Below are positions 36,900 through 44,842 of a stretch of 64,000 nucleotides of DNA, one piece after another. Numbering within the stretch: the first letter of the stretch is position 1; every line of letters begins with the position of its first letter. Source of the stretch: Paucibacter sp. TC2R-5. Lineage in GTDB: Bacteria > Pseudomonadota > Gammaproteobacteria > Burkholderiales > Burkholderiaceae_C. Under the pieces are notes generated by a model, which made no database searches, was not told where the DNA came from, and saw only the letters and a list, made by a program, of their open reading frames with translations. The stretch covers positions 186,001-250,000 of the forward strand of contig NZ_JAJIRQ010000009.1 in NCBI RefSeq assembly GCF_025717605.1. The letters are read 5' to 3'. The translations under genes were made by a program, and so were the position numbers.

Positions 36900-37627
36900 T
36901 GATGCGCAAGAACATGTCCCTCAAACAAACCCTGCTGGCCGCAGCCTTGCTGGGTCTTTGCGGCTTTGTGCAAGCCCAAACTGCGCCGGCTACTGCGGCG
37001 ACGCCAGCATCAGCGCCGCCCACACCAGCGGCGGTCAAAGACTTCAGCTTCTTCGTGACCAGCAGCGGTGCCGGTAACGGCGCCAACCTGGGCGGCCTGG
37101 CCGGTGCCGACGCGCATTGCCAAAAGCTGGCTGCAACGGCGGGGCAGGGCGGCAAAACCTGGCGCGCTTATCTGAGCACGCAGGCGCTGGACGGCCAGCC
37201 GGCCGTCAATGCCCGCGACCGCATTGGCAACGGCCCCTGGACCAATGTGCGCGGTGCGGTCGTCGCCAAAAATCTCTCGCATCTGCACGGCGACACGCTG
37301 GACGAGGCCCGCCTGGGCAACAACGTGACCCGTGCCACCGCGCTGACCGAGAAGAACGAGCCGGTCAAAGGTGTGGGTGACCGCCCCAATGAACATGACA
37401 TCCTGACCGGCTCGCAGCCCGACGGACGCGCGTTCACCGATGCAGCCGACAAGACCTGCCGCAACTACAGCAGCAGCGCCGAAGGCTCGGTGCAACTGGG
37501 TCACCATGACCGCACCGGCGGCGGCAACACATCGTGGAACTCCACGCATGGCAGCCGGGGTTGCAGCCAGGCGAACCTGGTGTCCACCGGCGGCGCTGGT
37601 CTGCTGTACTGCTTCGCGCCAAATTGA
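36899..37627 (+). CDS. Secreted lectin-like/endostatin-like-fold protein, function unknown
   Basis: A 242-residue exported protein; signal peptide near LLAAALLGLCGFVQAQ, then an Ala/Pro/Thr linker. The main domain begins FSFFVTSSGAGNGANLGGLA and continues GADAHCQKLAATAGQGGKTW, with later GNGPWTNVRGAVVA, a pattern seen in C-type-lectin/endostatin-like domains in environmental bacteria. Cys residues at HCQKL, KTCRNYS, RGCSQ and LLYCFAPN could form disulfides. Start could be 36899, 36902 or 36914. It is translationally coupled to the cytochrome c'-like gene. Last gene before a strong terminator. Confidence 0.75.
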   Translation: MMRKNMSLKQTLLAAALLGLCGFVQAQTAPATAATPASAPPTPAAVKDFSFFVTSSGAGNGANLGGLAGADAHCQKLAATAGQGGKTWRAYLSTQALDGQPAVNARDRIGNGPWTNVRGAVVAKNLSHLHGDTLDEARLGNNVTRATALTEKNEPVKGVGDRPNEHDILTGSQPDGRAFTDAADKTCRNYSSSAEGSVQLGHHDRTGGGNTSWNSTHGSRGCSQANLVSTGGAGLLYCFAPN

Positions 37628-37667
37628 GAGCCTGTCTTGGCCTGATGGGCTGATGGGCCGTGTTTGA

Positions 37668-37711
37668 GCGGGCCTGTGCCAAGTCTTTGGTGCAGGCCCG
37701 CTTTTCCTTTT
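37668..37711 (+). terminator. Rho-independent terminator ending the right arm
   Basis: GCGGGCCTGTGCC pairs with GGTGCAGGCCCGC (two mismatched positions in the inner stem) around an 8-nt loop, followed by TTTTCCTTTT. It lies 41 bp after the lectin-like gene and separates the right arm from the ccm operon. Confidence 0.85.
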
Positions 37712-37876
37712 GCCTAGCCACCCCGCTAGCAGTCCTTCCTTCATCCAGACATTCAAGCTGCGTATATGCAAGCTCGATTCGCTTCCTTCCCGTGCAGGAC
37801 TGGAACTTTTAGAGTTCGGGCTCGGTGAACTCTTGGGGTTCGGTATTCATTTTCATTGGCAATCAAGGAGGCGAGT

Positions 37877-38539
37877 GTGGGTTTGGAAGCAAAAGCGCTG
37901 GCCTTCGGCCATGGCCATCGGCCGCTGTTTGAGGGCTTGAGTTTTGGCCTTGCTGCCGGGCAGGCGCTGCTGGTAGAAGGCGCCAACGGCAGTGGCAAGA
38001 CCAGCCTCTTGCGGCTCTTGGCGGGCCTGAGTCGGCCGCATCAAGGCGAGATTCTTTGGCGCGGCCGGCCTTTGTCGGCGCAGCTGGACGCTTGGCGCCA
38101 AGGGCTGGTTTATATCGCCCATGCGCCGGCATTGAAGGATGATTTGCTGGCCTGGGAGAACCTCAGCCTGACGATCAATTTAAGCGGCGCCCGGCGCCAG
38201 CCCTTCGCGCAAGCCGAGGCCGTGGCCGCGCTGGCCCGCATAGGCCTGGCGCGCCAAGCCTTGTTGCCGGTGCGAGCCTTGTCGCAAGGCCAGCGCAAGC
38301 GGGTCAGCTTGGCGCGCCTTTTTGTGGACCCTGAGCCTGCAGCAGCAGTTCCAGCGGCAGCGCAAATCTTGTTGCTGGACGAGCCCTTTGATGCGCTTGA
38401 CGACGCCGGCATCCTGAGCTTGAAGGACAGGCTTGCGCACCTGGTGCTGCAAGGTGCGCGGCTCGTTTACACCACCCATCAAGCGCAGACCTTGGCGCTG
38501 GCGCCTCAGCAGTTTTTGCGCTTGCGATTGGCCGCATGA
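37877..38539 (+). CDS. ccmA: Heme exporter ATP-binding protein CcmA
   Basis: ATPase of the CcmABCD complex, which releases heme-loaded CcmE for cytochrome c maturation. 220 residues. The GTG start at 37877 is favoured by AAGGAGG 7 nt upstream; the TTG at 37856 lies before this site. Walker A GANGSGKTS, signature ALSQGQRKRVSLARL and Walker B ILLLDEPFDALD are all present. First gene of a nine-gene System I operon with overlapping junctions. Confidence 0.95.
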   Translation: MGLEAKALAFGHGHRPLFEGLSFGLAAGQALLVEGANGSGKTSLLRLLAGLSRPHQGEILWRGRPLSAQLDAWRQGLVYIAHAPALKDDLLAWENLSLTINLSGARRQPFAQAEAVAALARIGLARQALLPVRALSQGQRKRVSLARLFVDPEPAAAVPAAAQILLLDEPFDALDDAGILSLKDRLAHLVLQGARLVYTTHQAQTLALAPQQFLRLRLAA

Positions 38540-39213
38540 GCAATCACTTTTTCTTCTTGCTGCGCCGCGAACTGCTGCTGGCCTGGCGCCGGCCGGCCGA
38601 GTTGCTGGGCGGCTTGTTCTTCTTTGTCATGGTGGCCAGCTTGTTCCCCTTGGCCGTCGGTGCTCAGCCCGAACTGCTGCGCCAGATTGCCCCCGGAGTG
38701 CTGTGGGTGGCCGCGCTGCTGGCCAGCCTGATCGCCTTGCCGCGCCTGTTTGCGGCGGATTGGGCCGACGGCACGCTGGAACAATTGCTGCTCACGCCGC
38801 AGCCGACCGTGCTGCTGGTGCTGGCCAAGGGCCTGGCGCATTGGCTACTGGCCGGTCTGCCCTTGCTGTTGCTGGTGCCCTTGCTGTCCTTGCAATTTGA
38901 TTTGGCCAGCGACGTCAGCGGCGTGCTTTGGCTGAGCCTGCTGCTCGGCACGCCGGTGCTGAGCCAGATCGGTGCCATTGGGGCGGCGCTGAGCCTGGGG
39001 GCGCGCGGCGGCCCTGGGGGCGGCGTCTTGCTTGCGCTCTTGGTGCTGCCGCTCTACATCCCGGCTTTGATTTTTGGGGCCGGCGCGCCTGCTGCGGTGC
39101 AGGCGGGGCTGTCGGCCGAGCCGCATCTGTACCTGCTGGCCGCCCTGTTTTTGACCGTGACCGCGCTTTCGCCTTGGGCGACGGCGGCGGCCCTGCGTAT
39201 TGCCTTGGAGTGA
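38536..39213 (+). CDS. ccmB: Heme exporter membrane protein CcmB
   Basis: Six-span inner membrane partner of CcmA, 225 residues, usual length. Begins NHFFFLLRRELLLAWRRPAE and includes the family segment DGTLEQLLLTPQPTVLLVLA. The start overlaps the ccmA stop by four bases. Confidence 0.95.
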   Translation: MSNHFFFLLRRELLLAWRRPAELLGGLFFFVMVASLFPLAVGAQPELLRQIAPGVLWVAALLASLIALPRLFAADWADGTLEQLLLTPQPTVLLVLAKGLAHWLLAGLPLLLLVPLLSLQFDLASDVSGVLWLSLLLGTPVLSQIGAIGAALSLGARGGPGGGVLLALLVLPLYIPALIFGAGAPAAVQAGLSAEPHLYLLAALFLTVTALSPWATAAALRIALE

Positions 39214-39251
39214 TGAAAGATGCCAAACAGTGAATTTGAGCGGAGGTCGGC

Positions 39252-40055
39252 ATGAGCAGTTTGAGCTTGGGTCCGGCATCGGCCAGTCCCAGAAACCTTG
39301 CGCCCGTGGCCGGTTGGCGCCAATTCGCCGCACCCTCGCGCGGCTATGCGCTGGCCGGCCGGCTCTGGCCTGTCTTCGCGTTGGCCGCCGCCTTGTTGGG
39401 TGTGCTGGGTCTGTACATCGGCTTCTTTGTGGCGCCCACCGATCATCAGCAGGGCGAGGCCTACCGCATCATCTTTGTGCATGTGCCCGCCGCCTGGCTG
39501 TCCATGTTGATCTACTTGGCGATGGCCTTTTGGGCCGGCTTGGGCTGGGTGCTCAATACGCGTTTGTCCTCGCTGCTTGCCAGCGCTTTGGCGCCGACCG
39601 GGGCGCTGATGACGGTGCTGGCCTTGTGGACCGGCGCGCTGTGGGGCCGGCCGACCTGGGGCACTTGGTGGGTCTGGGATGCGCGGCTGAGTTCGGAGCT
39701 GATCCTGCTTTTTCTCTACATCGGCTTCATGGCCTTGCAGGCCGCCATTGAGGACCCGCGCCGCGCCGACAAGGCCAGCGCCTTGCTGGCCCTGGTGGGC
39801 GTGGTCAATGTGCCCATCATCTATTTTTCGGTGCGCTGGTGGAACACCTTGCACCAGGGTGCCTCGGTCAGCCTGACGGCCGCGCCCAGCATGGCGCACA
39901 CCATGTTGGCCGGCATGTTGGTCTGCACCTTGGCCCTGTGGGCCTATGCGATCGCGGCGGTGTTGCTGCGCCTGCGTAACAAGATACTTGAACGGGAAGC
40001 CGGCAGCGCCTGGGTGCTGGACCTGCTGCGCACTAGCGAAGGAAAATTGAAATGA
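39252..40055 (+). CDS. ccmC: Heme delivery protein CcmC
   Basis: Inner membrane heme-handling protein, 267 residues, that loads heme onto CcmE. The WWD motif is visible as WGTWWVWDARLSSELIL, with flanking conserved His in IIFVHVPAAWLSM and in the loop after VRWWNTLHQGASV. The N-terminal ~20 residues are a non-conserved extension. 38 bp separate it from ccmB, the only real gap in the front part of the operon. Confidence 0.95.
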   Translation: MSSLSLGPASASPRNLAPVAGWRQFAAPSRGYALAGRLWPVFALAAALLGVLGLYIGFFVAPTDHQQGEAYRIIFVHVPAAWLSMLIYLAMAFWAGLGWVLNTRLSSLLASALAPTGALMTVLALWTGALWGRPTWGTWWVWDARLSSELILLFLYIGFMALQAAIEDPRRADKASALLALVGVVNVPIIYFSVRWWNTLHQGASVSLTAAPSMAHTMLAGMLVCTLALWAYAIAAVLLRLRNKILEREAGSAWVLDLLRTSEGKLK

Positions 40056-40228
40056 TTGCGGGTGTTTGGGACAGCGTGCTGGCCGCTGCATGGCTGGGCG
40101 GCTATGGCCGCTATGTTTGGGGCTCTTTCGGGGTGGTGGCCGCTGCTTTGGGGTTGGAGCTGTTGAGCTTGAGGCGGCAGCGGCAGGGCATTTTGCGGCA
40201 GCTGCATGCTCAGCTTGACGATCTATGA
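40052..40228 (+). CDS. ccmD: Heme exporter small protein CcmD
   Basis: A 58-residue single-span membrane protein starting [20 protein letters not shown], with the hydrophobic core [19 protein letters not shown] and a basic tail RRQRQG. It overlaps ccmC and ccmE by four bases on each side (ATGA). Size, topology and position identify it as CcmD, which stabilises the CcmABC-holoCcmE complex. Confidence 0.9.
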   Translation: MIAGVWDSVLAAAWLGGYGRYVWGSFGVVAAALGLELLSLRRQRQGILRQLHAQLDDL

Positions 40229-40677
40229 GCCCACGTCAAAAACGCCTGTTGCTGCTCGGGCTGGGCCTGGCCGGTCTGGCTCTGGCCACGGCCCTGGTGC
40301 TGCAGGCCTTCAGCAAGAACCTGGTGTTCTTCTACACACCCAGCCAGGTGCAGGCCGGCGAGGCGCCCAAGGGACGCAGCTTTCGCGTCGGCGGCCTGGT
40401 CGAGGCCGGCAGTCTGCAACGCGAGGCCGATGGACTGGGCAACCGCTTTGTGGTGACCGACCAGCAGCAGCGCTTGCAAGTGCATTACCGCGGCTTGCTG
40501 CCCGATCTGTTCAAGGAGGGCAAGGGCGTGGTGGCGCAAGGTCGGCTGAGCGAAAGCTTGGGCTTCGTTGCCGAGGAGGTGCTGGCCAAGCATGACGAAA
40601 ACTATATGCCGCCCGAGGCGGCGCGGGCCTTGGAGGCTGCCGCCAAGGCCAAGCAGCAGCAGGGGCTGCAACCATGA
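40225..40677 (+). CDS. ccmE: Periplasmic heme chaperone CcmE
   Basis: Heme chaperone of 150 residues with an N-terminal anchor ([20 protein letters not shown]) and an OB-fold. The covalent heme-binding His is His123 in [12 protein letters not shown], the canonical His/Tyr arrangement. The C-terminal tail is Ala/Lys/Gln rich. Confidence 0.96.
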   Translation: MSPRQKRLLLLGLGLAGLALATALVLQAFSKNLVFFYTPSQVQAGEAPKGRSFRVGGLVEAGSLQREADGLGNRFVVTDQQQRLQVHYRGLLPDLFKEGKGVVAQGRLSESLGFVAEEVLAKHDENYMPPEAARALEAAAKAKQQQGLQP

Positions 40678-42665
40678 CGGCCGAACTTGCCCATCTGGCG
40701 CTGATCCTGGCGCTGGGCCTGGCCTTGATCCAAGGCTTGGCGCCCTTGCTGGCGCCGCAGCGGCCGGCCTGGCTGCAGCTTGCGAACCAGGCGGCGCTGG
40801 CGCAGGCCTTGTGTGTGTTCTTGGCCGCTGCCGGCTTGGTCTGGGCTTTTGCGCAAAACGACTTTTCGCTCAAGCTGGTGGCCGCGCATTCCAATTCCAA
40901 GCTGCCTCTGCAATTTCGAGTCAGCGCCGTCTGGGGCAGCCATGAAGGCTCGCTGCTGCTGTGGGTCACGATTCTGGCGCTGTGGACGCTGGCCGTTCGC
41001 AGCTTCAGCGCCGAGCTGCCCAGGCTGCTGCGCGCCCGCGTGCTGGCCGTGCTGGGGCTGATCAGCGCGGGCTTTTTGAGCTTCACGCTGCTGACTTCCA
41101 ATCCGTTTGAGCGCCTGCTGCCGGCCGCCCCCGACGGCCGCGACCTGAACCCGCTGCTGCAAGACCCCGGCATGATTTTTCATCCGCCGCTGCTGTACAT
41201 GGGCTATGTCGGCTTCGCGGTGGCGTTTGCCTTTGCCATCGCCGCCTTGCTGGAAGGGCGCTTCGACGCGGCCTGGGCGCGCTGGACAAGACCTTGGACG
41301 CTGGCGGCCTGGGCTTTTCTGACCGGCGGCATTTTCCTGGGTAGCTTCTGGGCTTATTACGAACTCGGTTGGGGCGGCTGGTGGTTCTGGGACGCGGTCG
41401 AGAACGCGTCCTTCATGCCCTGGCTGGTCGGCACCGCTTTGGTCCACTCCTTGGCGGTGAGCGAGAAGCGCGGCGTGTTCAAGAACTGGACTTTGCTTCT
41501 GGCGATCTGCGCGTTTTCGTTGTCGCTGCTGGGTACCTTCTTGGTTCGCTCCGGCGTACTCAGCTCGGTTCATGCATTTGCCACCGACCCTGAACGCGGG
41601 CTCTACATCCTGGCCTTGTTGGTGCTGGCGATTGGTGGCTCCTTGGCGCTGTTTGCCTGGCGCGCGCCACAGATGGAGCAGCGCAGCCACGCGGAAGAAG
41701 GCTTTGCACTCGCCTCGCGCGAGACGCTTCTATTGATCAATAACTTGTTCCTGCTGGTCAGCGCTGGCACGGTGCTGCTGGGCACGCTGTATCCGCTGGC
41801 GATTGACGCCCTCAGTGGCGCCAAGATTTCAGTCGGCCCGCCTTACTTTGACGCGGTGTTCGCGCCGCTGATGCTGCCTTTGCTGGCCTTGCTGGGCTTT
41901 GGCCCCTTTGCCACTTGGCGCGGCCGGGGCGCGGGCGCCTTGCTCAAGCAGCTACGCCTGCCCTTGCTAACGAGCGTTCTGCTCGGTGCATTGCTGAGCT
42001 TTTCGTTTTTGCATTCGCTGCTGGCGGCCGTCAGCCTGAGTTTGGGGCTGTGGGTGCTGCTGGCGACCGGCTGGCATATCGCGCACAGCGTGCAGCGGCC
42101 AGCTGGATCGTCGGTCAGCTGGGCCACACGCTGGCGCCAGACCACGCGCAGCCAATGGGGGATGTGGCTGGCCCATGGCGGCTTGGCGGTGTTTGTGCTG
42201 GGCGTCAGTCTGGTCAAGAGCTTGGAGCAAAGCCAGGAGGCCAGCCTGCAGCCGAGCCAAACGCTGAATCTGGGCGGTTATGAGTTCCGCTTCGAGTCGA
42301 TTGAGCGCCGTAACGGCCCCAACTTCATCGCCGCGCAGGCTCGCTTCGAGGTGCGCCGCGAGGGCAAGCTGGTGGCCACGCTGCGGCCCGAAAAACGTTT
42401 CTATCCGGTGCAGCAAATGCCCATGAGCGAAGCGGCGATTGATCGTAGTTTCGGCCGCGATCTCTACATCTCCTTGGGCGAGCGCAGCAGCGGCGGTGCC
42501 TATGGCCTGCGCGTGCAGATCAAGCCCTTTATGACTTGGATCTGGAGCGGCTGCCTCTTGATGGCGCTGGGTGGGGCGCTGGCGGCCAGTGACCGGCGCT
42601 ATCGCAGGGTTCCGGTGACGGTAAGCCAGAAGACCCAGCCCTCAGGCTCCTTGGAGGCCGCATGA
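40674..42665 (+). CDS. ccmF: Heme lyase subunit CcmF
   Basis: Large inner membrane component of the heme ligation complex, 663 residues. The WWD domain is clear: [20 protein letters not shown]. The heme-handling [11 protein letters not shown] segment and the family stretch [18 protein letters not shown] are also present. Overlaps its neighbours on both sides by four bases. Confidence 0.96.
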   Translation: MTAELAHLALILALGLALIQGLAPLLAPQRPAWLQLANQAALAQALCVFLAAAGLVWAFAQNDFSLKLVAAHSNSKLPLQFRVSAVWGSHEGSLLLWVTILALWTLAVRSFSAELPRLLRARVLAVLGLISAGFLSFTLLTSNPFERLLPAAPDGRDLNPLLQDPGMIFHPPLLYMGYVGFAVAFAFAIAALLEGRFDAAWARWTRPWTLAAWAFLTGGIFLGSFWAYYELGWGGWWFWDAVENASFMPWLVGTALVHSLAVSEKRGVFKNWTLLLAICAFSLSLLGTFLVRSGVLSSVHAFATDPERGLYILALLVLAIGGSLALFAWRAPQMEQRSHAEEGFALASRETLLLINNLFLLVSAGTVLLGTLYPLAIDALSGAKISVGPPYFDAVFAPLMLPLLALLGFGPFATWRGRGAGALLKQLRLPLLTSVLLGALLSFSFLHSLLAAVSLSLGLWVLLATGWHIAHSVQRPAGSSVSWATRWRQTTRSQWGMWLAHGGLAVFVLGVSLVKSLEQSQEASLQPSQTLNLGGYEFRFESIERRNGPNFIAAQARFEVRREGKLVATLRPEKRFYPVQQMPMSEAAIDRSFGRDLYISLGERSSGGAYGLRVQIKPFMTWIWSGCLLMALGGALAASDRRYRRVPVTVSQKTQPSGSLEAA

Positions 42666-43219
42666 GCGCGGCTGTGATGGCCCGCTCCTGGCGGGGTCTA
42701 ATTCCCTTGGCGCTGTTCCTAGGCCTAGCCGCCTTGCTGGCCCTGGGCCTGCGGCGCGGTGACCCGCAGACCTTGCCTTCGCCTTTGCTGGACAAGCTGG
42801 CTCCTGCCTTCGAGCTGCCGCTGCTGGAGCTGAAAGGGGCCAGCGGCAGCTTCTCGCCACAGCAGTTGCTGGGTCAGGTCTGGGTGCTCAATGTCTTTGC
42901 TTCCTGGTGCCAACCCTGCCGGTTGGAGCACCCGCAGGTGCTGGCGCTGTCCCGTGAGCCGGGGCTGACGCTCGTCGGCTTGAACTACAAGGACCGCGAG
43001 GGCGCGGCTTGGCTGCAGACCCAGGGCAACCCTTTTCGCTTCGCTGTGTTGGACCTGGACGGCCGCGCCGGCATGGACTGGGGCGTCTACGGCGTGCCCG
43101 AAACCTTTGTGGTTGACCGCCAGGGCCGCGTGCGCCTGAAGCTGGTCGGGCCCTTGACCCAGCAACGTTTGCAGCAAGAGCTGCTGCCCTTGATTCGGAG
43201 ACTGCGTGATGCGGCTTGA
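42662..43219 (+). CDS. ccmG: Thiol:disulfide oxidoreductase CcmG/DsbE
   Basis: Membrane-anchored thioredoxin-fold protein, 185 residues, which reduces apocytochrome cysteines before heme attachment. The active site is ASWCQPCRLEHP. The acidic/specificity stretch NYKDREGAAWL and the cis-Pro segment VYGVPETFVVD fit the DsbE subfamily. Confidence 0.95.
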   Translation: MSAAVMARSWRGLIPLALFLGLAALLALGLRRGDPQTLPSPLLDKLAPAFELPLLELKGASGSFSPQQLLGQVWVLNVFASWCQPCRLEHPQVLALSREPGLTLVGLNYKDREGAAWLQTQGNPFRFAVLDLDGRAGMDWGVYGVPETFVVDRQGRVRLKLVGPLTQQRLQQELLPLIRRLRDAA

Positions 43220-43646
43220 TTGGAAGTTATGGGTTATGGCAATGTTGCTGCCGCTGATCCCAATGATCCCGCTGCAGGCGGCTGAACTGGATGCGGCTGA
43301 ACAGGCACGCATCCAGCATCTGAGCGAAATCCTGCGCTGCGTGGTCTGCCAGAACCAGACCCTGGCCGACTCGCAAGCCGAGTTGGCCCAGGACATCAAG
43401 CGCGAGCTGCAAGCGCAAGTACTGGCGGGCTCCAGCGACGAGGCGGTGCTGGCTTTCATGGTGCAGCGCTACGGCGACTTTGTGCTTTACCGTCCGCCAC
43501 TCAAGCCCAGCACCTGGGCGCTTTGGTTTGGGCCGCTGCTTTTGCTGGGCCTGGGCGGCGGCTGGCTTTTCCGGGTTCTGGCGCGCCCGCAGCGCAGCCA
43601 AGCCATGTCATCTGTTGTCTCGTCTGTTGAGGAGTCTTCACCATGA
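43209..43646 (+). CDS. ccmH: Cytochrome c maturation protein CcmH (short, N-terminal type)
   Basis: A 145-residue redox protein with a cleavable signal, the LRCVVCQNQTLADSQA CxxC site, and a C-terminal transmembrane anchor ([17 protein letters not shown]). The ATG at 43209 lies within the ccmG end; a GTG at 43206 is adjacent. Together with CcmI it covers what is one fused protein in E. coli. Confidence 0.95.
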   Translation: MRLDWKLWVMAMLLPLIPMIPLQAAELDAAEQARIQHLSEILRCVVCQNQTLADSQAELAQDIKRELQAQVLAGSSDEAVLAFMVQRYGDFVLYRPPLKPSTWALWFGPLLLLGLGGGWLFRVLARPQRSQAMSSVVSSVEESSP

Positions 43647-44350
43647 GTGCAATTGTTGTGTTTTCAGTCGCAGCGGCGCTGCTCTTGCTGCTGACCCTGA
43701 CCCTGCTGCTGTGGCCCGCGCCGGCTTTGAAGAATGGCGCAGCCCGTTTGGCTGCTTGGCCGCGCGGCTTGCTGGCCTTGAGCTTGGGCGGATTTTCGCT
43801 GGCCGGCTATGCGCTGCTGGGCCAACCGGCCGCTTGGCAGCAAGACGAGTTGCTCAGCGCAGAGCCGCCGCCCGCGCTGGCTGCAGGGGGCGCAGTGGGC
43901 CCGGCACAGATCGAGGCCATGGTGGCGCGCCTGGCCGACAAGCTCAAAACCCAGCCCGACGATGCCAAGGGCTGGCGCATGCTGGCGCGCTCCTATGAGA
44001 ACTTGCAGCGCTACGGCGAAGCGGTGCGAGCCTATGAGCAGCTGGCGCGCCTGACTCCGCAGGATGCTGACATGCTGAGCGATTACGCGGTCACCTTGGC
44101 GATGAGCCTGGGTCAGCAAAATTTGCTGGGCGAGCCCGAGGCCTTGATTCAACGCGCCTTGAAGGCCCAACCCAACCATCTGCAATCCTTGGCGCTGGCC
44201 GGCAGTGTGGCCTTGGACAAAGGTCAGTTTCGCGAGGCGGTGGCTTATTGGCGCCGCGTGCAGGCGGCCGTGCCGGCCGAGTCGGAACTGGCGGCCCAGG
44301 TGGGGCAGAGCATCGCGCGGGCGCAGGCCTTGAGCGAAAGAAAGCCCTGA
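43643..44350 (+). CDS. ccmI: Cytochrome c maturation protein CcmI (TPR)
   Basis: Apocytochrome chaperone, 235 residues. Two N-terminal membrane segments (VVFSVAAALLLLLTLTLLLW and a second near LLALSLGGFSLAGYALL) precede a TPR region, for example WRMLARSYENLQRYGEAVRA and LGEPEALIQRALKAQPNHLQ. Final gene of the operon; four-base overlap with ccmH. Confidence 0.93.
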   Translation: MSAIVVFSVAAALLLLLTLTLLLWPAPALKNGAARLAAWPRGLLALSLGGFSLAGYALLGQPAAWQQDELLSAEPPPALAAGGAVGPAQIEAMVARLADKLKTQPDDAKGWRMLARSYENLQRYGEAVRAYEQLARLTPQDADMLSDYAVTLAMSLGQQNLLGEPEALIQRALKAQPNHLQSLALAGSVALDKGQFREAVAYWRRVQAAVPAESELAAQVGQSIARAQALSERKP

Positions 44351-44358
44351 GGGAGAAG

Positions 44359-44394
44359 AAAAAGCGCCGCCCGTACATCGCTGCACGGGCGGCG
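44359..44394 (-). terminator. Terminator between ccmI and the redoxin/DsbD remnant (minus-strand polarity)
   Basis: Perfect 10-bp stem, CGCCGCCCGT with ACGGGCGGCG, around a 10-nt loop. On the minus strand it is followed by five Ts and then T-rich sequence; on the plus strand no T-run follows. It would serve the former gene at 44414 and may also block read-through from ccmI. Confidence 0.75.
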
Positions 44395-44413
44395 TTCAAG
44401 AGCTCAACAAAGC

Positions 44414-44788
44414 TCAGGACTGCGCGTATTTGATCGAGCAGCCATAGGGCTTGGTGTTGGCCTGGCTGACCTTCTTGCCGGCGGCCAGCTCACCCAGGGC
44501 CAGGCGAACATAGCTGTCGGCCTTGGCGATGTCGTTGGCATTCGAGTTGGCAATCCTGTCGCTGCCGCCCTTCTAGGCCAGCTTGCCGTCGGCCTGCTGA
44601 GGAATGGAGATGTCTTTGCAGACCAGCCAGCTGACGCGGGCACGCAGGTCTCCTTTCTGGCCGTCCTTCAGACCGGCCGCCAACTGCAGATCGGTCAGCA
44701 GCAGCGCATGCTCGGCGTAGCCATAGTTGCTCAGCGGGCTATATGCGAAAAGCAAAAAGGCGGGCGAAACATGCGCCGAAGAACGCAT
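44414..44788 (-). pseudogene. Remnant of a secreted DsbD/redoxin-type protein
   Basis: Reading this strand gives YGYAEHALLLTDLQLAAGLK, then LRARVSWLVCKDISIPQQA, as in the N-terminal domain of DsbD-type proteins. An in-frame TAG follows at 44573-44575. The same frame then continues as ADSYVRLALGELAAGKKVSQ and TKPYGCSIKYAQS, the typical end of secreted redoxin-domain proteins. Two unrelated gene ends therefore appear fused and interrupted by a stop. No start with a ribosome binding site is seen, and the terminator of the neighbouring receptor gene overlaps the 5' end. Most likely a decayed deletion product; it lies between the ccm operon and a TonB receptor. Confidence 0.65.
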
Positions 44789-44800
44789 TGCTCGCCCGCC
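44754..44800 (-). terminator. Rho-independent terminator of the TonB receptor gene
   Basis: A 9-bp stem (GGCGGGCGA with TCGCCCGCC) with a 24-nt loop, followed on the minus strand by TTTTTGC. It lies about 45 bp past the receptor stop codon. Confidence 0.75.
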
Positions 44801-44842
44801 CAGGCCCTTGCTTTCAGGACCTCTTAGCTCGCTTGAGCGGCT

